64,000 nucleotides of DNA from Mesorhizobium loti. GTDB taxonomy: Bacteria; Pseudomonadota; Alphaproteobacteria; Rhizobiales; Rhizobiaceae. The stretch covers positions 1 through 64,000 of the forward strand of contig NZ_LPWA01000068.1 in NCBI RefSeq assembly GCF_001510895.1, read 5' to 3'. Shown here piece by piece: positions 24,080 through 31,852 of the stretch. Both the position numbers and the translations under genes were made by a program. Position 1 is the stretch's first letter, and each line of letters starts with the position of its first letter. The notes beneath the pieces are model-generated. The model did not search any database and was not told the DNA's origin. It saw only the letters and a list, made by a program, of their open reading frames with translations.

Positions 24080-24523
24080 ATGCCCAGCACTGTCCGCCTG
24101 CACCGCGTGCTCGCCACCAAGCCCGAGAAAGTCTACCGCGCCTTCATCGAGGCGGACGCGCTGGCGAAGTGGCTTCCGCCGAACGGCTTCACTTGCACGG
24201 TCCATCACCTGGAGGCAAAGGTCGGCGGCACATTCAAGATGTCGTTCCGCAACTTCACCACCGGCGACAGCCATTCCTTCGGCGGCGACTATGTCGAGCT
24301 CGTCCCGAACGAGCTCGTGCGCTATACGGACAAGTTCGACGATCCCAACCTGCCCGGCGAGATGCAGGTGACCGTATCCTTGAAGAAGGTCTCGGTCGGC
24401 ACGGAGATGGAGATCACCCAGGCCGGCATTCCGGACGCCATTCCGGCCGAGGCCTGCTATCTCGGCTGGCAGGAGTCGCTGAAAAACCTGGCAAGGCTCG
24501 TCGAGCCCGAGATCAATCAGTAA
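24080..24523 (+). CDS. SRPBCC (AHSA1-type) domain protein
   Basis: 147 residues, a single helix-grip domain of the AHSA1/polyketide-cyclase-like type. Markers are TKPEKVYRAFIEADALAKWL..NGF near the N-terminus, GGTFKMSFRNF, YVELVPNELVRYTDKFDDP and the C-terminal ACYLGWQESLKNLARLVEPE. Such domains bind hydrophobic ligands; many are annotated as stress or unknown proteins. AAAGGAGAAAACGAT precedes ATG 24080. It is followed by a clear terminator, so it is monocistronic. The ligand is unknown. Confidence 0.8.
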   Translation: MPSTVRLHRVLATKPEKVYRAFIEADALAKWLPPNGFTCTVHHLEAKVGGTFKMSFRNFTTGDSHSFGGDYVELVPNELVRYTDKFDDPNLPGEMQVTVSLKKVSVGTEMEITQAGIPDAIPAEACYLGWQESLKNLARLVEPEINQ

Positions 24524-24607
24524 AGGCTTCATCCACCTGTCACAATGGTGGTGCAAATTGGTAGCCGCCGAACGAAGGATCCTCGCTCGGCGTCCCATTA
24601 CCTTCTC

Positions 24608-24636
24608 GCCCGGCTTGCGACCGGGCTTTCTTTTTC
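24608..24636 (+). terminator. Rho-independent terminator
   Basis: GCCCGG (24608-24613), loop CTTGCGA, CCGGGC (24621-24626), then TTTCTTTTT. It lies 85 bases after the SRPBCC gene. Its T-run merges with an A-repeat remnant (TGAAATTGCTCTAG, 24637-24650). Confidence 0.7.
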
Positions 24637-24646
24637 TGAAATTGCT

Positions 24647-24850
24647 CTAGGCCTCTGCCGCTTCCAGCTTGGACTGGATAGTGCCGATGGCGTTCACGAT
24701 CGCCTCGGCGGCGTATCGGTCCAGAGCGATATCCAATAGGCCTTCCGTTGTCCGGATGGAGAGGATGCCGATGGCGCCCTGTTCATCCGTGACCGTGCCG
24801 ACGTGGATTTCGGTCGGCACAAAGGGCCGTGCCTTGTCCGTACGCTTCAT
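24647..24850 (-). CDS. Small hypothetical protein
   Basis: A 67-residue protein: MKRTDKARPFVPTEIHVGTV... then ILSIRTTEGLLDIALDRYAA, a beta-rich N-terminal half and helical C-terminal half (EAIVNAIGTIQSKLEAAEA). AGGTGAACG precedes ATG 24850. No family is recognised. Its stop lies in the A-repeat remnant at 24637-24650, so the end of the protein (EAAEA*) may have been reshaped by the repeat. Confidence 0.6.
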   Translation of the reverse strand: MKRTDKARPFVPTEIHVGTVTDEQGAIGILSIRTTEGLLDIALDRYAAEAIVNAIGTIQSKLEAAEA

Positions 24851-25049
24851 CGTTCACCTACGTTGATAGGCGACAATCGCGCAATTCAGCCACGTGTTCA
24901 AGCGGGCTCAGGTTGTATCGGGCCGATCCCGTTCCACCCGATCCCACCAGACAGGCCGATCAAGGCATCACGGCGCTTGCATCTGGACAGGTGCCTAGTC
25001 GCTGCCTTAGCTCTCCCCACGGGCACCAATCAGCAGCGGGAGCAAATCG

Positions 25050-25342
25050 ATGAAGGGATATTGGCTAATCATCGGGACCGAGATTTCGGACCAGGAAGCG
25101 CAGGCCGAATATGGCCGGTTGTGGAAGCGATCGGCGAAAAATATCAGGCGCGCGTCAACCCATCGAAAGAACCGCCCTTGCTGATGGAAGCGCGTGATGC
25201 CCAGCGGTTGATCGTCGTCGAATTCCCTTCACTGGCGATCGCCAAAGCCTGCTACAGCGACCCGGGCTACGGCGAAGCGATGCGGTTTGCGCTGCAAGCG
25301 TCAAAACGCGTGCTCGTCATGTTCGAAGGGGACCTCGGGTAA
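25050..25342 (+). pseudogene. DUF1330 family protein, frameshifted
   Basis: ATG 25050 gives MKGYWLIIGTEISDQEAQAE and YGRLW. The rest, PVVEAIGEKYQARVNPSK..., EARDAQRLIVVEFPSLAIAK and the C-terminal half, continues in another frame to 25342. The joined protein, about 100 residues, fits DUF1330, small dimeric ferredoxin-like proteins. At the joint CCGGTTGTGGAAG (25118-25130) stands once where the protein pattern would fit two direct copies. This suggests a 13-base slippage deletion rather than a single lost base. Confidence 0.65.
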
Positions 25343-25518
25343 GAAACGAGGTCTGTCAAATAATGGTTGTGGGTGAAGGCCCCGCCGAAAGCGTGCCGCG
25401 AACTGAGAACGAGCTTGTGAAGTTACGCGTTTCCCCCGCTTGCCAGAATTGCTGCGCTGGGCTCGATTGAGCAAAGCCGAGCGCGAATGCGACGGTCGGA
25501 CAGGCAGAGGGGGCCGCG

Positions 25519-26754
25519 ATGGAGCCGATTCCGGCCGGATCATTGCCGAATGCGGATGGCGACAAGGTCGAGCATTACGATCTTGGTCTCTGCCTGTCGG
25601 GCGGCGGCTACCGCGCCATGCTGTTCCATGCAGGGGTGCTCTGCCGGCTGAACGAGGCCGGGCTGCTTCAGAAAATCGACATGGTGAGCTCGGTTTCGGG
25701 CGGCTCGATCGCCGCCGGGCTGCTGGCGGTTCTCTGGCCGCGCCTCACCTTCGCCAATGGTGTCGCCAGCAATTTCCGCGAGCTTTACCTCGCGAAAATC
25801 CTCGCTTTCTCGCAGGTCTTCCTCGACGCGCCCTCGATCCTCAAGGGCCTGCTCAACCCGTTTTCGAGCGCGGCACGCGAAGTCGCGGCCTGCTACGAGC
25901 GGCATCTGTTCGACGGATCGAGGCCGATGCTGAAGGGCCTGACCAGGCGGCCCTGGTTCGTCTTCTGCTCCAGCAATCTCAGCACCGGTTCGCTGTTTCG
26001 CATGTCCAACCGCTACATTGCCGATTACCGGATCGGTGTCGCCTACCGTGCCGACCTGCCGGTTGCCGCGGCGATCGCGGCGTCCTCGGCCTTCCCGCCA
26101 TTCCTCTCCCCGTTCAGGCTAGACCTCACACAGTTCGAATGGAAGAACGACAAGCTCGATGCGAGCGTCGGTCCCCCGGTTCCGGCCGGCCGCGCCGTGC
26201 TCACCGATGGCGGCGTCTACGACAATCACGGCATCGAGCCGGCGCTGAAGCGATGCCGCTGGCTCTTGGTCAGCGATGCCGGCGCGCCCTGGCAGGCGTC
26301 GAGCTCCGGCTACCGGAACTGGTTCTCGCAGTTGAGGCGGGTGCTCGACACCACCGACAACCAGGTGCGGTCGCTCAGGCGGCGCGATCTCGTCGCCCGC
26401 TTCCAGGCGGCCAAGGATGCCGAGCACCTGCCCAATGACGCGCCCCGCCCCGACTATGCCGCCACCCGCGGCGTCTACTGGTCGATCGCCACCAAGCCGG
26501 ACACGACCGAGCCGACCTTCGTGCAGAGCGCGGCAATCGCGCCGGCCGATATCGGCACCTCGCTGCATTTCCTTGGAAGCGAAGAGACCGTCGATCTGGT
26601 GAACTGGGGTTACTGCGCCAGCGACCAGGCGCTGCGCGCCTGGTACGAGCCGGCCGTGCCGGCTGGCAAGGGCGTGCCGCTGCAGGCGGGCGCGGTGAAA
26701 CCGGGGCGCTGCGCGGTGATGTCGAAAGCGCTGATGAGTGTGTTCAAGGTGTGA
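25519..26754 (+). CDS. Patatin-like phospholipase
   Basis: 411 residues. Patatin fold serine lipase/acyl hydrolase: oxyanion motif SGGGYR (27-32), nucleophile Ser60 in SSVSGGS, and the dyad Asp in LTDGGVYDN (about 228-236). Other blocks are LPVAAAIAASSAFPPFLSPF and NHGIEPAL. It has no signal peptide, so it is cytoplasmic or injected/surface-delivered by other means. The C-terminal third (WSIATKPDTTEPTFVQSAAI, DLVNWGYCASDQALRAWYEP) is typical of bacterial long patatins. Expected reaction: release of fatty acid from membrane lipids. It is a single gene followed by repeats. Confidence 0.87.
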   Translation: MEPIPAGSLPNADGDKVEHYDLGLCLSGGGYRAMLFHAGVLCRLNEAGLLQKIDMVSSVSGGSIAAGLLAVLWPRLTFANGVASNFRELYLAKILAFSQVFLDAPSILKGLLNPFSSAAREVAACYERHLFDGSRPMLKGLTRRPWFVFCSSNLSTGSLFRMSNRYIADYRIGVAYRADLPVAAAIAASSAFPPFLSPFRLDLTQFEWKNDKLDASVGPPVPAGRAVLTDGGVYDNHGIEPALKRCRWLLVSDAGAPWQASSSGYRNWFSQLRRVLDTTDNQVRSLRRRDLVARFQAAKDAEHLPNDAPRPDYAATRGVYWSIATKPDTTEPTFVQSAAIAPADIGTSLHFLGSEETVDLVNWGYCASDQALRAWYEPAVPAGKGVPLQAGAVKPGRCAVMSKALMSVFKV

Positions 26755-26774
26755 GGGGCTGCGCTCGAACTGCC

Positions 26775-26822
26775 AATCTCCCCCCTTGCGGGGGAGATGG
26801 CCGGGCAGGCCAGAGGGGGGTG
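26775..26822. repeat. Family C repeat (left partner of the IS-disrupted pair)
   Basis: CTGCCAATCTCCCCCCTTGC with GGGGGAGATGGCCGGGCAGGC and AGAGGGGGG. It is head-to-head with the copy starting at 26885, whose outer arm is now displaced to 28134-28142 by the insertion sequence. Confidence 0.75.
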
Positions 26823-26884
26823 GTGAAGGCGGCGCTCGATTTTGCATTTGTCGAGATGCGGTATCAACCGGCTGGGCGCCGGCG

Positions 26885-26929
26885 GGACAGTACCCCCCTC
26901 TGCCCTGCCGGGCATCTCCCCCGCAAGGG
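26885..26929. repeat. Family C repeat interrupted by the insertion sequence
   Basis: GGACAGTACCCCCCTCTGCC ... GGGCATCTCCCCCGCAAGGG reaches 26929. The remaining arm, GGAGATTAGG, stands at 28134-28143. The last ten bases CCCGCAAGGG (26920-26929) are repeated at 28124-28133 as the target duplication. Confidence 0.8.
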
Positions 26930-28123
26930 CAGGGCTATCGCATATGAGTAAAGAGCTCATAGAAGAAGTCTTTGCTCCAGTTTGCCCTTCGCATTTTGCT
27001 GGCGATAGGTTTGTCGAGGGGATGAGCTGCCAAGATGTTCTGGGCGAGCCTGCGGATGACAGCCAGGTTTTGTGGCGCATTGTCCTTGCGGGTGCGGGCA
27101 TTGTCCTCGTGGAAGACGACATCGAGGCTCCAGTGCAACTGGTTCTCGATCGTCCAGTGGGCACGAACCGTCTCAGCCAATTTCCTCGGCGTCAGCACCT
27201 TGGAGAGCGCGATATAGCGGACCGATGCGGCCGCCTTGCCGCCGGCCGGGGTGCGCAGGGCCTCTATGCGGCCGATGGCCTTGAGGCCGGGAAAGGCGGG
27301 CGGCTCGCTAAGCTGGGCCAGCGGCAACACGCTGGCGCGACGCACTTCGGTGCGGCCGTGAGCGCTGTCACGCGTCTCGAAGCAGTCGATCCCATCGGCC
27401 TGCGCGAAGCTTCTCTCAGCCGCTGCAAACAAGCGGCCTCGGTTGGCCTTCAGTCCAAGGGCATAGTGCGCCTTCTTGGCAATCAGCGCCTTGGCTGTCT
27501 CGGGTCGGCAATGCAAGGCGTCGGCCGTGACCGTGCAGCCCTTGAGATCCAGGCTCTTCAGCAGCGCCAGCGTCGCGGCGACTTCGTTGGAGGCCGCCGC
27601 TCGCATGGCCGCAATCGCCACCCTGGTCTCGGCATCCCAGGCGCTCACCATCAGCGGCGGCATGAACGCACGGCCCTTCTCATAGCCGCGCCTGAGCGCC
27701 TTGCCGTCGATGGCCACCACACCGCGCGGCGAGCCAAGCCCAAGCTCGCGCCGCAGCGCCATGACGAAAGCGCTCAGCGCCCTCGACAACTCCTCGGGAT
27801 CAAGCAACCGGAACACCCGGCTGAAGGTGTCGTGGCTCGGGCACCCATGCTTCAGCTCGACGATCTCTTTGAGTTCGTCTTCCCGACCCTCCACGAATTC
27901 CGCAATATCCACACAGCTTTTGGCGCCGCACAGCGTTGCCGCCAACGCTACAAACAGAAGCTCCGCAAGATCATGCCGCGCATTGATGTCGCGCGGATCG
28001 CGTACTTCTCGCAGGATCGACAAAACCAACGGCACCGCGGCCTCCTCTGCTTCGAGAAAGCCTCTCAAGAATCCTTCTTTTGCTGCTTGGCAATAGCCAA
28101 TCAACTTATCTGCGATTCCCCTG
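26930..28123. mobile_element. ISAs1-family insertion sequence
   Basis: A 1194-bp element. Its ends are imperfect inverted repeats: CAGGGCTATCGCATATGAGT at 26930-26949 and, inverted, CAGGGGAATCGCAGATAAGT at 28123-28104 (16 of 20 identical). It is flanked by a 10-bp direct duplication CCCGCAAGGG, in the range known for ISAs1 elements. It encodes one transposase on the minus strand and looks intact. It landed in the loop of a family C palindrome. Confidence 0.9.
26935..28104 (-). CDS. ISAs1 family transposase
   Basis: 389 residues, full length for the family. N-terminal ILREVRDPRDINARHDLAEL and FVALAATLCGAKSCVDIAEF are the ISAs1 DUF4277-like start. The DDE-type core follows: VVAIDGKALRRGYEKG (first Asp), TVTADALHCR (second Asp) and the C-terminal HWTIENQLHWSLDVVFHEDN (Glu). 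No stop or frameshift is seen, so it may be active. The start is taken as TTG 28104, since no ATG is suitably placed; its first codons lie within the right inverted repeat. Confidence 0.88.
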   Translation of the reverse strand: MIGYCQAAKEGFLRGFLEAEEAAVPLVLSILREVRDPRDINARHDLAELLFVALAATLCGAKSCVDIAEFVEGREDELKEIVELKHGCPSHDTFSRVFRLLDPEELSRALSAFVMALRRELGLGSPRGVVAIDGKALRRGYEKGRAFMPPLMVSAWDAETRVAIAAMRAAASNEVAATLALLKSLDLKGCTVTADALHCRPETAKALIAKKAHYALGLKANRGRLFAAAERSFAQADGIDCFETRDSAHGRTEVRRASVLPLAQLSEPPAFPGLKAIGRIEALRTPAGGKAAASVRYIALSKVLTPRKLAETVRAHWTIENQLHWSLDVVFHEDNARTRKDNAPQNLAVIRRLAQNILAAHPLDKPIASKMRRANWSKDFFYELFTHMR

Positions 28124-28221
28124 CCCGCAAGGGGGAGATTAGGCGCTCGCTCGCTTTCGCCAATCGCCGCTTGGCGAAAATCCCGCTTATGCCCTTGCTG
28201 GGATGGCTTCCAGCCGCGCCA

Positions 28222-29121
28222 TCAGCCTGTCCGGCCGGCTGCCGCATTGGCGAGCCAGGAGCGGACGGCCGCGACCGGAGCGGGATGACGCGGCTTGCGC
28301 GGCGAGACCACGTAGAAATCCGAGCTGGCGGCGAGCACGGTCGGGATCGGCCGAACCAACCGCCCCGACACAATGTCGTTCTCGACGAAGAAGAGGCTGG
28401 CGAGCGCCAAGCCCTGCCCGGCAATCGCCGCCTCGATCGCGAGCGAGGTCTGGTTGAAGCGGATGTTCTTTGCGACGGTCGGCATGTGACTGGGGAAAGC
28501 CAGTTCCAGATAGCGCGGCCAAAAATCATGTGCATCGTGAAGCAGCGGATAGCGGGCGAGGCTTTCCGCGCCGTCGGGGGCGCCGAGCTTTTCGACAAGC
28601 AGTGGGCTCGCGACAGCGACGATCTCCTGCTCGAACAACAGGTCGGCGCTGAGGCCCGGCCCGAAGGGCGGTCGCCCGAGCCGCACGGCGAGGTCCACCG
28701 CGTCGGTCTGGAAGTTGGCCATGCGGTCACTGGCGACGATGCGCAGATCGATGTCGGGGTGGGCGGCGGTGAACTCAGGCAGGCGCGGGATCAGCCATTT
28801 CGAGGCGAAGGTCGGCGTCACGCTGATGGTGATATGTTGCGGCTCCGGGCGCAGCGCCGCCGTCGCTTCGGCGATAAGCTCGAAGGCACGCCGCACATTG
28901 GCGACATAGCCGCGCCCGGCCTCGGTCAGCGCCAGCGTGCGCGGCTGGCGTTCAAAAAGCTTCAGGCCGAGCTCGGCTTCCAGTCCCCTCACCTGCTGGG
29001 CGACCGCGCCCTGCGTGACGCGCAGCTCCTCGGCGGCGAGGCGGAAGTTTAGGTGGCGCGTCGCGACCTCGAAGGCGCGGAGCGCGTTGAGCGAGGGGAG
29101 CCGTCCGATGCTTTCCGCCAT
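28222..29121 (-). CDS. LysR-family transcriptional regulator (GcvA-like)
   Basis: A protein of 299 residues. N-terminal helix-turn-helix with LPSLNALRAFEVATRHLNFR and ELRVTQGAVAQQVRGLEAEL (about 10-60), and LFERQPRTLALTEAGRGY; the substrate-binding domain follows. GLPSLNALRAFE with LNF..AAEEL..TQGAVA is the pattern of GcvA-type regulators. Start at 29121 (MAESIGRLPS). It is divergent from the SDR gene at 29253, which it most likely controls from the 131-base gap containing TAGTTTTTCTACTGGATAAAG. Confidence 0.85.
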   Translation of the reverse strand: MAESIGRLPSLNALRAFEVATRHLNFRLAAEELRVTQGAVAQQVRGLEAELGLKLFERQPRTLALTEAGRGYVANVRRAFELIAEATAALRPEPQHITISVTPTFASKWLIPRLPEFTAAHPDIDLRIVASDRMANFQTDAVDLAVRLGRPPFGPGLSADLLFEQEIVAVASPLLVEKLGAPDGAESLARYPLLHDAHDFWPRYLELAFPSHMPTVAKNIRFNQTSLAIEAAIAGQGLALASLFFVENDIVSGRLVRPIPTVLAASSDFYVVSPRKPRHPAPVAAVRSWLANAAAGRTG

Positions 29122-29252
29122 GTGAGTAGTTTTTCTACTGGATAAAGAAAGCGAAACTGGTTCGCGTACCTGACCCATCCATGGTAACAGACTGGAAACT
29201 TCAACGCAAAAGGGCGGCGCGGCCTGCCCCGACAGCCGGAATGGACAGCGAC

Positions 29253-29957
29253 ATGGCGATAGAAAAAGTAGCTCTGGTGACAGCGGGCGGCAGCGGCATG
29301 GGCGCGGCGGCGGCGAAACGGCTGGCGGCCGACGGCTTCAAGGTCGGCGTGCTTTCCTCCTCCGGCAAGGGCGAGGCGCTGGGCAAGGAACTCGGCGGCT
29401 TCGGCGTCACCGGCTCCAACCAGTCGAACGAGGATTTGAAGCGACTCACCGACGGCGCGCTCGAACGCTGGGGCCGCATCGACGTTCTGGTCAACAGCGC
29501 CGGCCACGGCCCACGCGCGCAGATCATCGAGATCAGCGACGAGGACTGGCACAAGGGCATCGACACCTATTTCCTCAACGTGGTGCGCCCGACCCGGCTG
29601 GTGACGCCGGTTATGCAAAAACAAAAGTCCGGGGCCATCATCAACATCTCGACCGCCTGGGCGTTCGAGCCGAGCGTCGCCTTCCCGACCTCGGCGGTGG
29701 CGCGCGCCGGGCTCGCCGCCTTCACCAAGATCTTCGCCGACACCTATGCGGCCGACAATATCCGCATCAACAATGTGCTGCCGGGCTGGATCGACAGCCT
29801 GCCGGCCGTCGAGGAACGCCGCCAGAGCGTGCCGATGAAGCGCTACGGCACGTCGGAGGAAGTGGCGGCGACGATCTCCTTCCTCGCCTCGGAGGGCGCC
29901 GCCTACATCACCGGTGAGAACATCCGCGTTGATGGCGGCCTGATGCGTGGCTACTGA
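29253..29957 (+). CDS. SDR-family oxidoreductase
   Basis: A protein of 234 residues. Rossmann motif TAGGSGMGAAAAKRLA, NSAGHG, the catalytic region IINISTAWAFEPS; then AVARAGLAAFTKIFADTYA, INNVLPGWIDSLP and a C-terminal ITGENIRVDGGLMRGY. The usual YxxxK is replaced by a less typical VARAGLAAF stretch: where Tyr is expected I read SAVARAG. Catalysis may thus be altered, or the protein may be a non-classical SDR. ATG 29253 is used (GGACAGCGAC upstream); 29241 is the alternative. It is divergent from a LysR gene. Confidence 0.82.
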   Translation: MAIEKVALVTAGGSGMGAAAAKRLAADGFKVGVLSSSGKGEALGKELGGFGVTGSNQSNEDLKRLTDGALERWGRIDVLVNSAGHGPRAQIIEISDEDWHKGIDTYFLNVVRPTRLVTPVMQKQKSGAIINISTAWAFEPSVAFPTSAVARAGLAAFTKIFADTYAADNIRINNVLPGWIDSLPAVEERRQSVPMKRYGTSEEVAATISFLASEGAAYITGENIRVDGGLMRGY

Positions 29958-29994
29958 GCGCTTGAAGGAACGGTCGGCAGCACGAGATAGTTCG

Positions 29995-30575
29995 ATGATT
30001 CCCTCGGCCCGCGGCGATGCGCTGAGCGCAATTTGGCTGACGCTGCAGGATGCGGCGGAGCGCCGAACGGCGTTTACCGCCATGCAACTGGCAACGATCG
30101 GCGCGACGGCTGCACCGCAGATCAGGACGATTATCTTGCGGCGCTTCGACCAGTCCGCTGGAGCGCTATTTTTCATTTCCGATCGGCGTGCGCCGAAGGT
30201 GCGGGACATCCTGAAAAACCCCAACGTGGCGCTCGCCGGCTACGATCCCGGCTCCAACACGCAACTGCGGATGGAGGGCCGAGCGTCGGTCGTGGACGAC
30301 GAGGCGGCCCGGCGCGATGTCTGGGCGCTGCTTCGGCCGCCTACGCGCAAGATGTTCGACGCTCCGCTCGCACCCGGCACGCCAATGGAGGCAGGCCTCG
30401 AGAGCGGGCACCTGGCGGCAGCGGCGTGGTCCCGAATGGCTCGCATGAGCGCTGCTGCCTGATCCGCGCCGACCTCGACCGGGTGGAAACGCTCGATCTT
30501 TCGTCGGAGCCGCATATTCGCACCAGCTACAGGCGCACCGCCACCGAATGGGTCGGCGGCAGGATATCGCCGTGA
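29995..30575 (+). pseudogene. Pyridoxamine 5'-phosphate oxidase-like flavoprotein, frameshifted
   Basis: MIPSARGDALSAIWLTLQDA, LATIGATAAPQIRTIILRRF, ISDRRAPKVRDILKNPNVAL and YDPGSNTQLRMEGRASVVDD follow the PNPOx-like split-barrel FMN-binding pattern. After WSRMARMSA the frame breaks near 30450. The family C-terminus CLIRADLDRVETLDLSSEPH..TATEWVGGRISP continues in another frame to 30575; one added base joins them (193 residues). A GTG at 29947, overlapping the SDR stop, is an alternative start and would couple the two genes. The gene is bracketed by a 41-base duplication of the SDR 3' end. Confidence 0.7.
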
Positions 30576-30611
30576 GGCCAAGCGGACCGGCGTGACGGCG
30601 CCTGGCCCTCG

Positions 30612-30652
30612 GCGTCGACGGCGGCCTGATGCGGGGGTTTTGAGCGCTTGAA
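30612..30652 (+). repeat. Duplicate of the 3' end of the upstream SDR gene
   Basis: 35 of 41 bases match 29926-29966. It codes VDGGLMRGF and a stop, where the SDR ends VDGGLMRGY and a stop, and it continues identically with GCGCTTGAA after the stop. It marks a recombination or insertion around the flavoprotein gene. Confidence 0.7.
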
Positions 30653-30714
30653 TAGCGACCTGCCTCCGTTACCCTGAGGTTTTCGGTGAGACAGCAGGTA
30701 CTGGGAGGCAGACC

Positions 30715-31506
30715 ATGAGCGCTTCGTTCAAGCTCGGCATCGTCGGCGGCGCGGGCTGGCTGGGCGGTGCCGTTGCGAGCACGGCGCTGGCTGCCGGCGT
30801 GGTGCGGGCGGAGGACCTTGCGCTGTCCTACCGGAGCGCGAAGCCGGATCGTTTCCCCGGAGCGTTGTGGACCGACGACAACCAGGCGCTCGCCGACCGC
30901 TCGGACGTCATCATGCTTTCGGTGCGGCCGCAGGACTGGCCGTCGCTCGAGCTCGGTGCAAAAGGCAAGTTGGTCATCTCGGTGATGGCCGGCATCCGCG
31001 TCGCCGAGATCGGCGAGAAGCACGGCACGCGCCGCGTCGTGCGCACGCTGCCCAACGCGGCGGCCGAGGTCGGCAAATCCTACACGCCGTGGATCGCGAG
31101 CGGCGAGACTACCGAAGACGATCGCGCCGTCGTGCGCGCGATCTTCGACGCCTGCGGTTTGCAGGACGAGGTCGGCAGCGAGCGCGACATTGATTACCTC
31201 ACCGGCCTGACGGGCTCGGGCCCGGCCTTCCCTGCCCTCTTGGCCGAGGCAATGATGCGCGACGCCGTTGCCTTCGGCCTCTCGCCCGATGTGGCGCGTC
31301 GCGCCGTCAACACCGTGCTAAGCGGAACCGGCCGGCTGCTCGAGCGCAACGACGCCTCGCCGGCCGACACGGTGGAAGCCTTCCTCGGCTATCGCGGCAC
31401 GACCGCGGCCGCGATCGAGACGATGCGCGAAGCCGGGTTCGACGACGCCGTTGCCAAGGGGCTGGCGGCGGCATTCCTGAAGTCGATCGCGATGGGCAAG
31501 GCGTGA
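30715..31506 (+). CDS. proC: Pyrroline-5-carboxylate reductase
   Basis: 263 residues, normal length. It reduces 1-pyrroline-5-carboxylate to proline with NAD(P)H. Rossmann start KLGIVGGAGWLGGAVAS, VIMLSVRPQDW, KLVISVMAGIRVAEI and the C-terminal signature LTGLTGSGPAFPALLAEAMM and AFLGYRGTTAAAIETM. TGGGAGGCAGACC precedes the ATG. Because rhizobia often carry several proC-like genes, this may be a secondary copy acting on a related imine; the neighbours do not settle it. Confidence 0.87.
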   Translation: MSASFKLGIVGGAGWLGGAVASTALAAGVVRAEDLALSYRSAKPDRFPGALWTDDNQALADRSDVIMLSVRPQDWPSLELGAKGKLVISVMAGIRVAEIGEKHGTRRVVRTLPNAAAEVGKSYTPWIASGETTEDDRAVVRAIFDACGLQDEVGSERDIDYLTGLTGSGPAFPALLAEAMMRDAVAFGLSPDVARRAVNTVLSGTGRLLERNDASPADTVEAFLGYRGTTAAAIETMREAGFDDAVAKGLAAAFLKSIAMGKA

Positions 31507-31609
31507 GCGGACGACGGTCCGTCATCCGCGCCATCCGGCCCGCCGAATCGAACCATCACGCAGGTGAAAGCGGCCCTGCGGTGTAACACACGCAGTCATC
31601 CGCGATATC

Positions 31610-31638
31610 TTGCCTAATTATTTGGCATAATTCGGCAA
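31610..31638. promoter_or_regulatory. Operator-like inverted repeat upstream of the RTX-GH16 gene
   Basis: TTGCCTAATTAT (31610-31621), 5-base spacer, ATAATTCGGCAA (31627-31638): 12-bp arms with one mismatch. It overlaps the -35 box of the promoter at 31622-31649, so a bound regulator would control the glucanase-secretion operon. Confidence 0.6.
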
Positions 31639-31649
31639 TATTGTATAAA
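31622..31649 (+). promoter_or_regulatory. Sigma-70-like promoter of the RTX-GH16 operon
   Basis: TTGGCA (31622-31627), 16-base spacer, TATAAA (31644-31649) within an unusually AT-rich 31600-31800 segment. It gives a leader of about 200 bases before ATG 31853. No gene is supported in 31507-31852. Confidence 0.5.
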
Positions 31650-31852
31650 ATTGACTCGGTTTCACGCATAAATTGTATTAGCGTTCCCTTATTCCATCTA
31701 TTCTGAAGAATTAATCGATCCAAGCGAAATTTTTTCTCTGTACTATATGGTTATTTCTTGGAACTATCATTTGAATTAGAAGTTGGTTGAAAGCGGTCGA
31801 TGGAACTCGCATTGCGTGTTCCAGGAGCCAGGCAGCACGGAGGGATTGTCCG

